From Eledone cirrhosa (Eukaryota > Mollusca > Cephalopoda > Octopoda > Eledonidae), in NCBI GenBank assembly GCA_964016885.1, contig OZ024745.1, forward strand, positions 51,861,992-51,925,991: DNA of 64,000 nucleotides, in the 5' to 3' direction. Under the pieces are notes generated by a model, which worked only from the letters and a program-made list of their open reading frames with translations, was not told the origin of the DNA and searched no databases. Position 1 is the first letter of the stretch; each line of letters starts with the position of its first letter. Shown here one piece after another: positions 49,950 through 64,000 of the stretch. The translations under genes and the position numbers were made by a program.

Positions 49950-50600
49950 GAGAGGGTCGTGGGCTAGACTTTTCAAACACTCTTTCCAAATGGTCCTGTC
50001 AGAAGCAACCGTCTCCAACTGGATCGCCAAGCCAGACCATCCAAGCTCATGGATGCTATCCAATCATCTCGTTCAGAGTCACCCCTGAATCCCTTGCCGG
50101 TTGGTTTTGCCCGTACAATCTGTCCTGCGATTATTTCCTGAGGCATTCTAACCATTTGGGAACTTTTACTCCTATCTCCCTACTTCGGATTACTTAATGT
50201 TGAAGCTGGCACCATACTGCACCAGCTCCTGTAATACTTGCTCTTAATTCTGTCTCTTGCCTCAAACACTCGTGAATACGGCCCCAAGATACCTGAAATT
50301 CTCCACCCACTTCAGTGCAAGGCACTCCAATCACATGTAGAGTACACTGTGCATTCTTCCTTGCGAGGACGCGTGTATCACTTTTCACATCACATATTTT
50401 CATTCCAGTTATGAAGAACTCGGCATCAAACCTATTAGGTATATTATTTTTATCAGGTTCTGAAATCCCTATATATCTCCACGCCTCTTCCGTTGCTGTC
50501 AGAAAGAATGAAAGGTATTTAAATACGCTTCGACTTTCGGGATTGCTGAATGTTTGTTTCTTTACATCAATGACGGCTTGCGCTATTACAAGCAGGATCA
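49948..50600 (-). pseudogene. LINE reverse transcriptase C-terminal fragment
   Basis: Minus-strand frames give RFDAEFFITGMKICDVKSDT (compare the AGMKIS..KTE block of RTE/BovB-like or related LINEs), RKNAQCTLHVIGVPCTEVGG (50330), then in a shifted frame NFRYLGAV, in the first frame RQETELRASITGAGAVWCQL (50240), and at the end SDRTIWKECLKSLAHDPLSK (about 49990) just before (AAG)n. These are thumb and C-terminal blocks of a non-LTR reverse transcriptase. The 135-residue ORF 50601-50194 is therefore a LINE piece, not a host gene. Several frameshifts; catalytic palm absent. The exact clade is uncertain. Confidence 0.68.
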
Positions 50601-50639
50601 AGCTGAAAACCGAATAGTTGCGGTGTACAATTCTTATCT

Positions 50640-51355
50640 ACACACCCTTGCGCTTAAACATATAGTTAGTTTCCAAAATTTCAAAATATAATTTGGATAT
50701 AAAACACGCGTGTAAGCGGTTTCTAAAATGGAAAAAGTTCGGATTCATTATTCACACGATTTTTCAATTTTAGAACATGCATGTGACAGAATATTCATTT
50801 AATAACAAAAATAAGCGCATATAAATACCAAATTGGATAGTGATATAACCGCATTATGTCGATGTGTGTCGACAATAAAATATCTGTGACAGTGAGTGAC
50901 TATAGCTGATCGTACAATCATCAATGACTGAATCAGTTCCCATATTTATCATATTGCCTCAACATACCTCAATATTCTTTGATGGATGGGAGTTTATGTA
51001 TTTGCAGTACTTGTTTTAAATTGAAACCTTGGAGTTGCGAGATAATTGGTTGATATTTTATTCTGATATCATAAAATATTACCAACATAAAGCCTCTTCT
51101 AATAAATAACTTATTGATCTATAATGTCATGAAACAGCCAATCCTTTTTTTTATTGTTAAGCGACTCATTTACTCTGATTGAAATTAGTACTTAGGCTAC
51201 TCCATTATTTGTATGTACCCTATTCATCTGTTTTACTTTAATGCATATCAAACGAAAATTACTTATGAGTCATGCATTTTACGGGAATTTATCAAGAGGA
51301 AACAAACAGTTGCTATTCTATGCCACCAACTGAATATATGTCTTACAACGCATGC
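50640..51355. other. No recognised gene
   Basis: AT-rich, nothing assignable. Confidence 0.55.
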
Positions 51356-51499
51356 ACATAGAAATACTCACACACACACTTATGTGTATGTGTGCGTGTG
51401 CAGCGTTTTGTGTATAGTTATATGAGGATAGACATGTCCTCACAATATATTTCTAAAGTTAAAATATGTTTATGTATAAATATATTGAAAGACGCACAT

Positions 51500-51594
51500 A
51501 AACATATATACATATATATATATATACTTGCGTACATATGTGTGTGTGTCTTTATGCGTGTGTTTTTTTTATGTGTGTGTGTGTGTGTGTGTGT

Positions 51595-51663
<69 letters not shown>

Positions 51664-51664
51664 C

Positions 51665-51705
<41 letters not shown>

Positions 51706-51745
51706 GAGAGAGAGAAAGAGCGAGAGAGAGAGAGAGAGAGAGAAC
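51500..51745. repeat. (GT)n then (GA)n microsatellite
   Basis: GT from about 51536 to 51660 with a T-run interruption, GA to 51742. Confidence 0.97.
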
Positions 51746-51829
51746 GAAAGGAAGCGAAGAAGAAAAGACGAGTTTTGCATGAGCTAGTTTTTATAGTCAA
51801 CCTATGAATAGGAAACATCACACATGGCA

Positions 51830-54800
51830 CAATATATAGAAATGCAAATACAATATAATTTCAATTAGGTAGTTTACCGCAGCTGAAACACGAATTCACA
51901 CATGTGATCCACGTACGCATACAATTTAATTTCTCTATTAGGTTTCTTCTATATTTTTAATACAATCCCGCTGGTAATTTCCTAGAGGGTATTACTATTT
52001 GCAGCAGAAAATATTTCACATTTTGTTTTCTTTCCGTTTCTGTGGAATTTTTAGAAGATTTAATAAAATGACATCAAATGACAAATCTTAGTTTGACCAC
52101 TGAACCAGACATATGCATTGACCTGTATATATTGAAATATTTGTGTCCAGTTTAGCATGTTATACATGCTTCCCAAGTTTCAATAGAATATATCTTTAAG
52201 TATTTATTTTACTTCATTTTATACCATTAGTCATATTAGATTATTTTTATGTTTTATGTGTTTCATTTCATGTAATTTATGAGGAAAATGTAATAAACAG
52301 GCTTTAGAAGCGACAGTTGTGACATACATTTTCCCTGTTATTCTAGCATATACCAATGTTTTGTTAGCCTCACCATGCGTGTAGAATATGTTAAGTAGAC
52401 ACTGCATTCTGTCTATGTTGATATTTGTCAAAAATATTTGAATGTAATTCTGTAGAGTCATTCGAAATAAGTGCTTTCCGAAATTTATACTCCTTAGCAT
52501 TTTAAATCTTTCGGTTTCGAGACTCGTAAAAATAACATGATGCATAAATACAATACTGTTTAATAAAGTGTGAAGTTTTGCAATTGAAATCATTTTTGTT
52601 ATCGTTGGGGAGGTGCAGATGTATTTCTATGCATTTCGTTACAAGTTTACTATCGAACAAATATATATTACACACCTATAATATACTCACAATTAAACGT
52701 AAAAAACACGCATACACATAAACACATATTCACTTTCTCAAGCATATGCATATATGTATTAGAATTCCTTCTTAAAATGATTAATACGGGTAACTTTGAT
52801 ACCGTTAATATTCCTTTTGTCGTCGAATTCAATGACATCTGAGAAGGGAGTAAATGTGAGATGATTCATAATCTTGGTATGGAAATTTGAGCATGACATT
52901 TATGTCTTACTAAATCTGGAAATGGATCTACTGTTATGCATTCGAGTGCAAAAAACAAATTAGACGGATGATTCCGGACAGTGGTGGCACGGAATTAGAT
53001 ATTTTATATTTCACTTAATATTTGTAATGTTGGTATTTGCTATGGGTTAAAATAAATTGTCTCTCCATTGAAGGTTTACGGATAGATTAGGCAAATTATG
53101 TAAATTGTCCTTGAGCAAAATATTTGATTAGTGTTCGGGTTTGTGGAAAAGTGTGAGGTTAATAAAACAATGTTCATACATACAGCGATTGTATTTTTTT
53201 TGGTTGAATTGTATGCCTCATATATGAACTCATTAAATGATTGTTCCAATGTTTCTGTTGATAAAACAATTGTAGGTTCGACAAAGGAATACTAATTGCC
53301 CTAGATTAGAGGTGAATAACATTTCGGATCATTCCAGTAAGATTGGGTGGAGCTTCTGCTTACGGCGTGCATGGGAAAGTATGGGTAAAATTCAAAAATA
53401 TGCCTCTACACCAGTATAATGTTATCTAGCGAGAAACTACTATCCCAAAGACATTAAGCGGATTCTGGCAGTAGGCTGGGAATTTTAAGTTGTAATTCGT
53501 ATCCAAGTCATAGTGTAAAGTTTTGGTAATGTCTATAATATAAAGATATAAAAGCATGTATACATAATATATAAATGTAGCCGTACTTAGAAGATCAAGA
53601 GTCAGAGAGTAAATATTGTAATATGATTAATGCTTCCTCTATATAATTGAATGTTTTTGTCATGATTGATGACTCATAATATAGTAATAAGATGACGGAT
53701 TTGTAAATAATTGTCTGTTCAACTGCGTTTTACCTATTCATTTAATAATTTTGAAGAAAGAAGAATGAGTGCAAGTAGCAGCTGGGGTTCAGTTCTGAGG
53801 CCGCATGTCGTCCGGTTCCCTGATGCGTCTCTTAAAATCAATCACCCAGCGTTCATGAAAATGCATGTGTATTGTGCCATAACTTGTTGAATAATAGATT
53901 TATATATGGCATTGGTATTAGGACGAATGCCATCGCTGGATATTTGTCATTTCACTCTAGACATGTACGATGTTTAAGATGTGTAAAAGCCTAAAATTAA
54001 AGGATTTAATTAAAACGATTTTATTACATATTGCATTATTATATTTTGCATTATAAACTGGATTGCATTTATCCATAACAAAAGCACTTATGGGAGTTTC
54101 AGTTGTAGAAAAAATTCATGATAGAATCTTTTTTACAATAAATATCTTCCCAAATCCAAATCTACAAAGAACTATTCAGACGAAAGATGCAATACATTTC
54201 AACAAAAGAAACACTGTACTGATAGAAATTTTCTTCAGAGCTCCAGTTTCTATGTTCTATATAACAAATGTCAGGTGTTTCTATTAACATTTTTATTTTT
54301 ATTTCCGTGCGCTGCTCAACTGTCTACTAAATACTTATATATGTTTATAATTGATTTGATATCTATTCATTTTCACACATGTGAATACATATATTACTTT
54401 ATTTTTGCTTCGCCGTTTCAAAATTTCATGAACGTTTTCTATTGTATTTAGGCATGTATGTTTGTACACAATGTTTCCATATATGGTCTATCGATGAACA
54501 GGCATTTACAAGCACATTTTCTCTCCAAATCCCTTTCACCAAGTACCTTGCTTTTCCCTTTCTACTGAAACCATTATTGTACATACAAAATACGAACAAC
54601 TATGAGATTACCTGTGAGTGTTTTCGAATGTTAGTTGCGTAAGATGACAGTCGGCGGGTCAATTATAAAACATAGTTACTATTTTCCAATGACCCAACCA
54701 TTTGATATGATACGAGATCCCTCCATGCAAGGAAAGTTTTCGTAATCTCTAAGGGACCGCCTACAATTCGAGAGGCATTCAGATTAACAGGACCTGAAAT

Positions 54801-55200
54801 AAATGATTACCTATTTTCCATCATAACATTTGATACTGCAATAAACAGACACGCACTCCTATGTAAATATATGTAAACATATATATCTGGTATTATAGAT
54901 AATTTCTCAACACAGTTGTCTACTTGTGCGTATGTGTATTTATATGTGCATAATTGTTATAGCTTATTGTTTTTAATCGTTTGTGGGTGCAGTGTATATT
55001 TGCCTGAGACATATTTCTTCTTTTACAATGGGTGTAAAATACCTGGAGAAGTATTATTACATGCAGAGAGGAGATATTATGTTATGGGCGGGAATCTTCT
55101 AAATATTTCACTTTTTTTATTATTTATTTATCAGATGATTTCAAACACAAACTCTTCAATTAAGCACAGTGAACAGCTTTTAGGCTCAGGATGTTCCATT
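51830..55200. other. No recognised gene
   Basis: The longest stretch with few simple repeats. A 120-residue minus ORF (52593-52231, MISIAKLHTLLNS ... KHKNNLI) is long for such AT content, but I recognise no domain, signal peptide or repeat in it. Other ORFs (54063-54287, 54442-54642, 54916-55203) are also unassigned. Confidence 0.45.
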
Positions 55201-55204
55201 TAAA

Positions 55205-55445
55205 CGGAAATACATTTATCCTTCAGCTTTCATACTAGGTTTGTCAATGCTATGTGCATCTGCATGTTCTGGTGCTTGAAAAACATGATACGTGAGTAGT
55301 ACAGTTGTTTAAACCGGTTCTGTATCATACCCACATACAACACACTGTTCGTTTTATGGCTGGTTGTAACTAGTGAAAAAGATGGCTTCATAAGCGATCG
55401 ACCTGTGATTGCATCTTTGTTGTAGATCAATCATCTTTTATCCTG
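55205..55445 (-). pseudogene. PLE GIY-YIG endonuclease scrap
   Basis: Minus-strand frame reads TSHKTNSVLYVGMIQNRFKQ, LYYSRIMFFKHQNMQMHIAL, TNLV-stop-KLKDK. The YVG (in place of YIG), the following FKQ..Y segment, FKH and the ALTNLVWKLKDK-type helix correspond to Penelope GIY-YIG nucleases. A stop replaces the conserved Trp and the histidine of RYxxH is lost. No RT part nearby. Confidence 0.65.
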
Positions 55446-55985
55446 CATGAAATCTCGGGTTTACGTCAGGTTCTTAATTGAATTGTTGAAGTATAGTTGA
55501 CGAAATCCCATCAGAGATAAATCGATTCTCATTTATAGAAATTAATGTTTTATCTAAATTAATCGACTTTGGATAACATTCCAGTATGCTTTGTTTCAGT
55601 ATCAATATATATGTTCATACATCCTTGTGGAATGGAATATTTCTGTGTAGATGATGTAGATTATTGTCTATTACAATTCATCATGAGGCGGAAGGCAAGG
55701 AAACTCTACAAGACAATAGATTTGTCACAAGCATGCAGAAATGTTTGCGACAACGTACACTGAATATATGAACATATCATTTCTGATGTGAATATAAGAT
55801 ATTCGTTATACCCACAATTTTCATAAGACATGATATCTACTTCACATACCTCACTAATTCAAATGGTAATCTGAATATCTGCACAGAACTAAAATTCTTT
55901 AAAACATGATATTCCTCTTTGGGGCATACATAGCAAAGTAAAGCATTCTGTTAAAATATTTGGTTGCATCTGCGTTAGTTCTTGT
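55445..55985. other. No recognised gene
   Basis: AT-rich. The 64-residue ORF at 55569-55763 is not assignable. Confidence 0.5.
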
Positions 55986-55992
55986 ACCAATA

Positions 55993-56160
55993 TAATTGTT
56001 TCTACTTAAGGCACAAGGCCAGCAAATTACCCAGTGCATTACTGGTACTTTATTTTATCGACCGCGTAAGGATGAAAGGCAAAGTCAACCTCGGCGGGAT
56101 TTGAACTCAGATCGTAAAGGGAAGTAACTATGCTGTATCGTAAAGGGACGTAACTTGTAC
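55993..56160 (-). mobile_element. SINE with a local head duplication
   Basis: Well-conserved SINE copy. At its head ATCGTAAAGGGAAGTAACTA is followed by a second ATCGTAAAGGGACGTAACT (56141), a short tandem duplication of about 29 bp. Confidence 0.87.
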
Positions 56161-56409
56161 CAATATAATAGGTAATAATTATGTTAACACCTGCAATCAT
56201 CAGGAACACGCTGTCTCTGCGGGGCATTATTATGCTTGTATTGGCAATTTGTGGATATAACAGTTTCCATAATTGACAATAAAATTATAAAAAATATATC
56301 ACAAAAGTCTTTATCATCGTTGATGCAAATATAAACATGATACACATGAATAATTTCTTTCTACATCTGCATAGATAGATACATAAATACATACAGAGAT
56401 AATATAAAC

Positions 56410-56469
56410 ACACAAACATACACACACACACACGTACAAGCATACACATACACGCACACATACACACAT

Positions 56470-56500
<31 letters not shown>

Positions 56501-56536
56501 AATGTGTAAATAAATAAATATATATATATATATAAA
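56410..56536. repeat. (CA)n/(TA)n microsatellite
   Basis: CA-rich to 56488, then TA and AAATA units. Confidence 0.94.
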
Positions 56537-56569
56537 ATGAATTCAACTGAGTTGTCGGCTAGTGCAATA

Positions 56570-57030
56570 TTGTATGTATGTATGTCAAGGGGCAAATGAG
56601 CTCTTGAGAGTCAATGGCCATCCAAAAGCACCGGGAGAGATGACCCCTTAACCTTTGTCAAGGCAGAATTCTAGAAGGAAAACTCTGATATAACACCTGC
56701 AACCCTGATGGTATCCGATGATGTTGACTTGTTCTTCTTTTTGGTAAATATCCTCTTGGTTAAGAGAGTGGGACTGGCTTTGTGCAGTGCCTTTGCTCAC
56801 TATAAAAGCTTCACGGCATAGGCATTGCTTTATATCTGGAGATCTCTCTGCACATGTCGTCACATGGTGCCATGGGACCAGCACTATGTGTCAATAATTG
56901 TCACAAGTGTAGTGTTCCATAGTTTTCAAGTCGCTGGCTGGACTAAAAAGTCACGCTCGTTCAGCGCATCAGTAAGGGTTCTCCTACATGGATATAAAGT
57001 AGTCGCCGTGCTCGAAAACAAGTTGGCAGC
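56570..57030. other. GC-richer block, unassigned
   Basis: Less AT-rich than surroundings and bounded on the right by (TA)n. The minus ORF 56884-56648 (78 residues) has no family I recognise. Likely an old transposon or repeat. Confidence 0.35.
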
Positions 57031-57043
57031 CACCATATATATA

Positions 57044-57082
<39 letters not shown>

Positions 57083-57124
57083 TAAATCATGTCCTTAGAA
57101 TTATTAGATTATGTATATGTAAAC

Positions 57125-57172
<48 letters not shown>

Positions 57173-57276
57173 TTGCGAGGCTTTTTATATAAAATCGTGT
57201 GTCGAAACAAATAATGTTATACTTGGGGAGGGTCATTAGTTCTGGCAATATTATTACACAAATATGACATTCCCCT

Positions 57277-57311
<35 letters not shown>

Positions 57312-57312
57312 T
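57030..57312. repeat. Three (TA)n tracts
   Basis: TA at about 57036-57080, 57128-57170 and 57279-57311, with unique sequence between them. Confidence 0.94.
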
Positions 57313-57371
57313 AGAAATTGAGGTTTTTTTACAAAATGAAAAATAACCGAGGTGTCCTACACGAGTGAAAG

Positions 57372-57568
57372 TATAAAGAAACAAAGATGAAATAGAAAAT
57401 GCAACTGGAGTCTTATTTTAAAAATATATATATATATTTATTTGGTTCCTTTACCGGTTTCTCAGTTCTTCTGCTTTTCAAAAGTAGAGTTGAATAAAGG
57501 AACCAAATAAATATATATATTTTTTTTAAATTAAAACTCCAGTTGCATTTTCGATTTCATCTTTTTTT

Positions 57569-57574
<6 letters not shown>
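57372..57574. repeat. Foldback element, ~80-bp arms
   Basis: GATGAAATAGAAAATGCAACTGGAG ... TTTGGTTCCTTTA (57372-57452) pairs with 57495-57574 around a 42-nt loop, with small indels in A/T runs. Flanked by (TA)n on the right. Confidence 0.83.
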
Positions 57575-57636
<62 letters not shown>

Positions 57637-57700
57637 CTGTGTGTGCGTGCGTGTGTGGATGTGTATGTGTGCGTGTGTTGATGTGTCTGTGTGTGTGTGA
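57574..57700. repeat. (TA)n then (GT)n microsatellite
   Basis: TA 57574-57600, then GT with GC and GA interruptions to about 57698. Confidence 0.96.
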
Positions 57701-57724
57701 GTTTATAATATTGATAATAATACT

Positions 57725-58921
<1,197 letters not shown>

Positions 58922-59745
58922 GAAGTGCACCATCAGCTGGCGTGTATGATAAATTATATCTGTATACTTTGAGTGTGGGTAACCGAGAGTACGCCAATAA
59001 TTATGTAAATATACACTTACTTAATATGCACACTTGAAGGTATGCGCAATTCTTAAGATATTTGTAAATTAACTACCATTATTTCAGAATAATACTAACA
59101 GCGAATGCATTTATTATCCCATCAAATACATGTTTCTTTGTCTTTGTTTGTATGTGATTCACGCCTTCTGATGTAACTCTGTGGTATATATCCAAAATAT
59201 GAATTTATCCCTGTATACGAACATAGATTATAATATAACTTTATTCACATTTCTAGATTAAAGTTTGCGGGTGTAAATATAATGAAAAACGAGTAAATGC
59301 TCTTCAAATTGATACACTCATTTTGTCAAAGTTGCCAAGAACACCATAAATTATCCAGAAATCCAGGAAGAATTTTAAACAATTTCAATGATTTATGTTT
59401 GCCAACTGGCAATTTATTTTCGTTCATGTTAACAGAAGAATTGAATATAAATCGTTGAGATATCTAACAAGACATTTTTTGCCAGTTTAGATACAAACAT
59501 TTCATTTGGATCTTATGTAGCAAATCTAATTAAGAATTTACAGAAGCAAATTTAGATTATTGCAAAATTACACCATTGCAACGTGCATGTATTTGAAACT
59601 AATTTAAAACAAACCCACATTTGTTCCTTTACATATATTTGTTCAATCCTAATGGATGCTATTCAATTAAACTATATTTACTTGATGCATTCTACTCATC
59701 AATACTCACCACGTAAACTCAAACACAACTATTCACCTGGCACTG
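58922..59745. other. No recognised gene
   Basis: AT-rich, nothing assignable. Confidence 0.55.
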
Positions 59746-61888
<2,143 letters not shown>

Positions 61889-62034
61889 GTGTTTTCGCGT
61901 ATGCTTGTGTATGTACGTATTTGGATGCGTGTATGTATTTAATTTCAATTACCTCTGTATTTTATTTACTTTATTCTTAACTGTGAAGCCGAGAATCATT
62001 CGGCTTCCTAGTTAGAATTTTAGTCTACGACTTC

Positions 62035-62400
62035 AGTTATACTATTTGCGTGATTTTGTCTTTGCGTGCAATTGTTCTCCCCGGTCCACATATGACGTAT
62101 TATCTTCGTTTTTTTTCCGTTCATTGCCAGATAATCTCTCTATGAGTCACCTATACCATAAACGTGGTTTTGTTTTTGCGTGTAATTGTTTTTCACCGCT
62201 CCAAATAGTGACGTATTATATTCGTTTTTTCCCCTTTCTTTGCCAGGGAACGTTTCTACGAACCAAAGTATCGTCTTCCTGTCTTGCTCCGGTTGCAATG
62301 TTTTTTGAGATATTCACTTCTGTGTTCACAGATTGATTTTGTTAGTTTCAGAAATCCCGTGAAGGGTGAAAGCAGCGATTCTTTGCTTAAACTTTAATCT
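62035..62400 (-). repeat. Repeat family B, inverted diverged copy
   Basis: On the minus strand the order matches 38128-38500: AAGTTTAAGCAAAGAATCG at the right end, CGTTCCCTGGCAAAGAAAGG, then a second, more diverged unit (CTGGCAATGAACGG). It therefore also holds two tandem units. Confidence 0.75.
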
Positions 62401-62436
62401 GTTATTTTAATAAATAAATATATATATATATATATA

Positions 62437-62652
62437 TAGAAGGATTTAAATGGATACAGTTCAGTAAAACGAATTTATTGACACGTGTTTCAATAACAGT
62501 TATATAACCTGAAAACAGCTGCTATCTACAAAGTATTAATTATGCATAATTAATACTTTGTAGATATCAGGTGTTTTCAGGTTATATAACTGTTATTGAA
62601 ACACGTGTCAATAAATTCCTTTTACTGAACTGTATCCATTTAAATCCTTCTA
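62437..62652. repeat. 216-bp palindrome
   Basis: Arms of about 105 bp (ATAGAAGGATTTAAATGGAT ... ACACGTGTTTCAATAACAG) are reverse complements around ATTATGCATAAT centred at 62544.5, with a few mismatches near the centre. (TA)n precedes it. Likely a foldback MITE; no ORF. Confidence 0.92.
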
Positions 62653-62759
62653 TTTTCTCCGGATTACTTTTTAAACTACAACTGGAACCGTCGAGCAAAC
62701 CCTACGTGAGCTGTCCATCTACTGTGTGCAATATTCATATTACAACACTACGGAAAATA

Positions 62760-62760
62760 C

Positions 62761-62798
<38 letters not shown>
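62760..62798. repeat. (TA)n microsatellite
   Basis: Interrupted TA bordering repeat family A. Confidence 0.94.
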
Positions 62799-62804
62799 AG
62801 TGAG

Positions 62805-63325
62805 TTAATTACTATCTATCATTTTCTTATTTTACGTCTTTTATATAATTGCTCGGCATCTCTTTGTATTGAACCTCAAAGTTACTAATACAAAACCTAT
62901 ATATTTGCAAGCATAAGTATACATCTGTATAAATGTTGGTATATATACTAATTCTTTATAATTATCTCCAAATTATTTTGTTGAGCAAAAATTTGCCTAA
63001 ATTACTACTATGGCTAATAGTATTAAACTTGGCTACTGTCTTTTTAACACCCCACTCCTCACTGAATAACCTCGATGTCACGTGATTGATTTTTTTTAAT
63101 TTGCCACTGACCAGGAAGGCAGTGAAGTTTTCAATGGCTTGGGATTTAGTCCCCGCTAGCTTTTTTCCATCCACTGAATTATTTTTGTATTTGATCCCTG
63201 TGTCCGCGAATCGCCAGGAATCTTAGACAAGAATGACTCTCTGATGAAGAAAGATCTAATTAGTTGGAGTGAAATTTAAGTGAGTTAATTACTATAATTT
63301 TTTTTATTTTACGTCTTTTTTATAT
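62805..63325 (-). mobile_element. Repeat family A, unit with ~45-bp terminal direct repeats
   Basis: AAGTGAGTTAATTACTAT ... TTATTTTACGTC occurs at both ends (62807-62845 and 63279-63320), bounding one unit of about 475 bp. Minus-strand content includes the ORF 63174-62962 (MDGKKLAGTKSQAIEN ... EWGVKKTVAK), homologous to the ORF at 22539-22778, and AATAATTCAGTGGATGG. Together with the permuted copy at 22515-23152 this defines the family. (TA)n lies on both sides. Confidence 0.7.
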
Positions 63326-64000
63326 ATATATAGTTAGGAAAGCAGAACATTTCTTATTGTAATCCACTTTGTGGTCAGTTTTTTGGAGGGTTTTAGGGGT
63401 AACACCACAAGTTTGCAAGAATCTGGTTAGTAAATCCCGTTCAATCTTGTAGTATAAACAATAAAAGAGAAAACACAGGTAAGCATTAAAAAAAGAATTT
63501 TATCCAGGTATTTACGACCGTTTCATTGGTAAGCGCAACCTTATATCGCTATACTGCAAATAGCAGCCAATCGATAATAACTGTTATTCACCTCCAAACT
63601 TTCAAAATAATGAATAAGTTACTTGTAAAAGGTTCTTAATATATAAAAAAGCATTTTTGAAAAATCGTATTTACTAATATAGAGAGAGAGGAAGCGGGAG
63701 AAGAGTTAGGAAGTAGAGGGACAAACGGTGATGGTGGGAGGGGTAAAGCTGGAAGTATTCCTCGATCAGTTTTGATTCGTAAAGTTGATGTCGTCAATTC
63801 ACAGTGTAGGGATTTAAAGAGAATTAAATTGTTTATAGTGGGGGGAGAGGGGGGGAGATAGAGATATCAATATATGTATATAAATAAGGAAGAAGAGAAA
63901 AAAGAAGAAAAGAAAAGCGAAGAAAAAAGAGAGAGAAGAAAAGAAGAAAACGAAAAAAGAAGAAAAGGAATGAAGGAGGAGAGAGGGACATAAGTATTGG
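63326..64000. other. No recognised gene; purine-rich right end
   Basis: 63680-64000 is dominated by A and G on the plus strand (GA, GGGGGG and GAAAA units). Confidence 0.7.

Noticed and set aside
50194..50601. 135-residue ORF that could be a small secreted protein
   Set aside because: Its start looks like a hydrophobic leader, but internal blocks (GMKIC, CTLHVIGVP, RQETELRASITGAGAV) match LINE reverse transcriptase thumb/C-terminal sequences and the frame continues into an AAG tail.
56960..56995. CTGATGCGCTGAACGAGCGTGAC on the minus strand as a ribozyme
   Set aside because: There is a good small hairpin, but A9 is replaced by C and GAAA is absent.

Overview
This is repeat-dense, AT-rich animal DNA, most likely from a cephalopod and probably an octopus. 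The clues are tRNA-derived SINEs with the sequence style described from octopus, very long (TA)n, (CA)n, (GA)n and (ATT)n microsatellites, and several kinds of non-LTR and Penelope-like retroelement. Species assignment is inference, because no host gene marker is visible. I recognise no host protein exon, rRNA or true tRNA gene. The coding sequence I can recognise belongs to mobile elements.

Layout. 0-6 kb: a decayed mariner transposase, two SINEs in opposite orientation, a (TA)n-bounded foldback and a hAT-type non-autonomous element beside a 51-bp palindrome. 6.2-12.4 kb: a nearly full-length but dead two-ORF LINE (L1/Tx1-like) on the minus strand, with a hammerhead-ribozyme repeat on each side. 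13.3-16.8 kb: a SINE, then a 5'-truncated but fully open Dong/R4-like LINE with a restriction-like endonuclease sitting between two (ATT)n tracts, then the 3' end of a second copy, then scraps of another LINE. 22.4-27 kb: a permuted repeat unit and two Penelope-like elements (PLEs) with GIY-YIG endonuclease remnants. 29-33 kb: a foldback element, a nearly perfect 473-bp palindrome and a short hairpin. 37-42.7 kb: a tandemly duplicated repeat family, a 1.64-kb inverted repeat and an inverted-repeat composite containing a SINE. 43.8-45.7 kb: a mariner with an internal deletion, a SINE, a LINE 3' fragment and a 72-bp tandem array. 46-50.6 kb: a 125-bp hairpin, the best hammerhead candidate, a GC-richer unassigned block and a LINE tail grading into (CTT)n. 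50.6-64 kb: mostly unremarkable sequence with another PLE endonuclease scrap, a SINE, two foldbacks and inverted-orientation copies of two repeat families seen earlier.

The most interesting signal is a dispersed repeat that carries a minimal type I hammerhead self-cleaving ribozyme. I find seven copies: one canonical, two with an intact core, two in the arms of a palindrome with a 5-nt insertion, and two decayed. They share the core CTGANGA...GAAA, a 3-bp stem III with a 2-nt loop, an ATA cleavage triplet, and stems I and II that are kept by changed pairs between copies. Most lie beside (TA)n tracts, in a window that also holds PLE remnants, and PLEs are known to carry such ribozymes. A second theme is the unusual density of foldback structures (about eleven in 64 kb), which would form long double-stranded RNA if transcribed.
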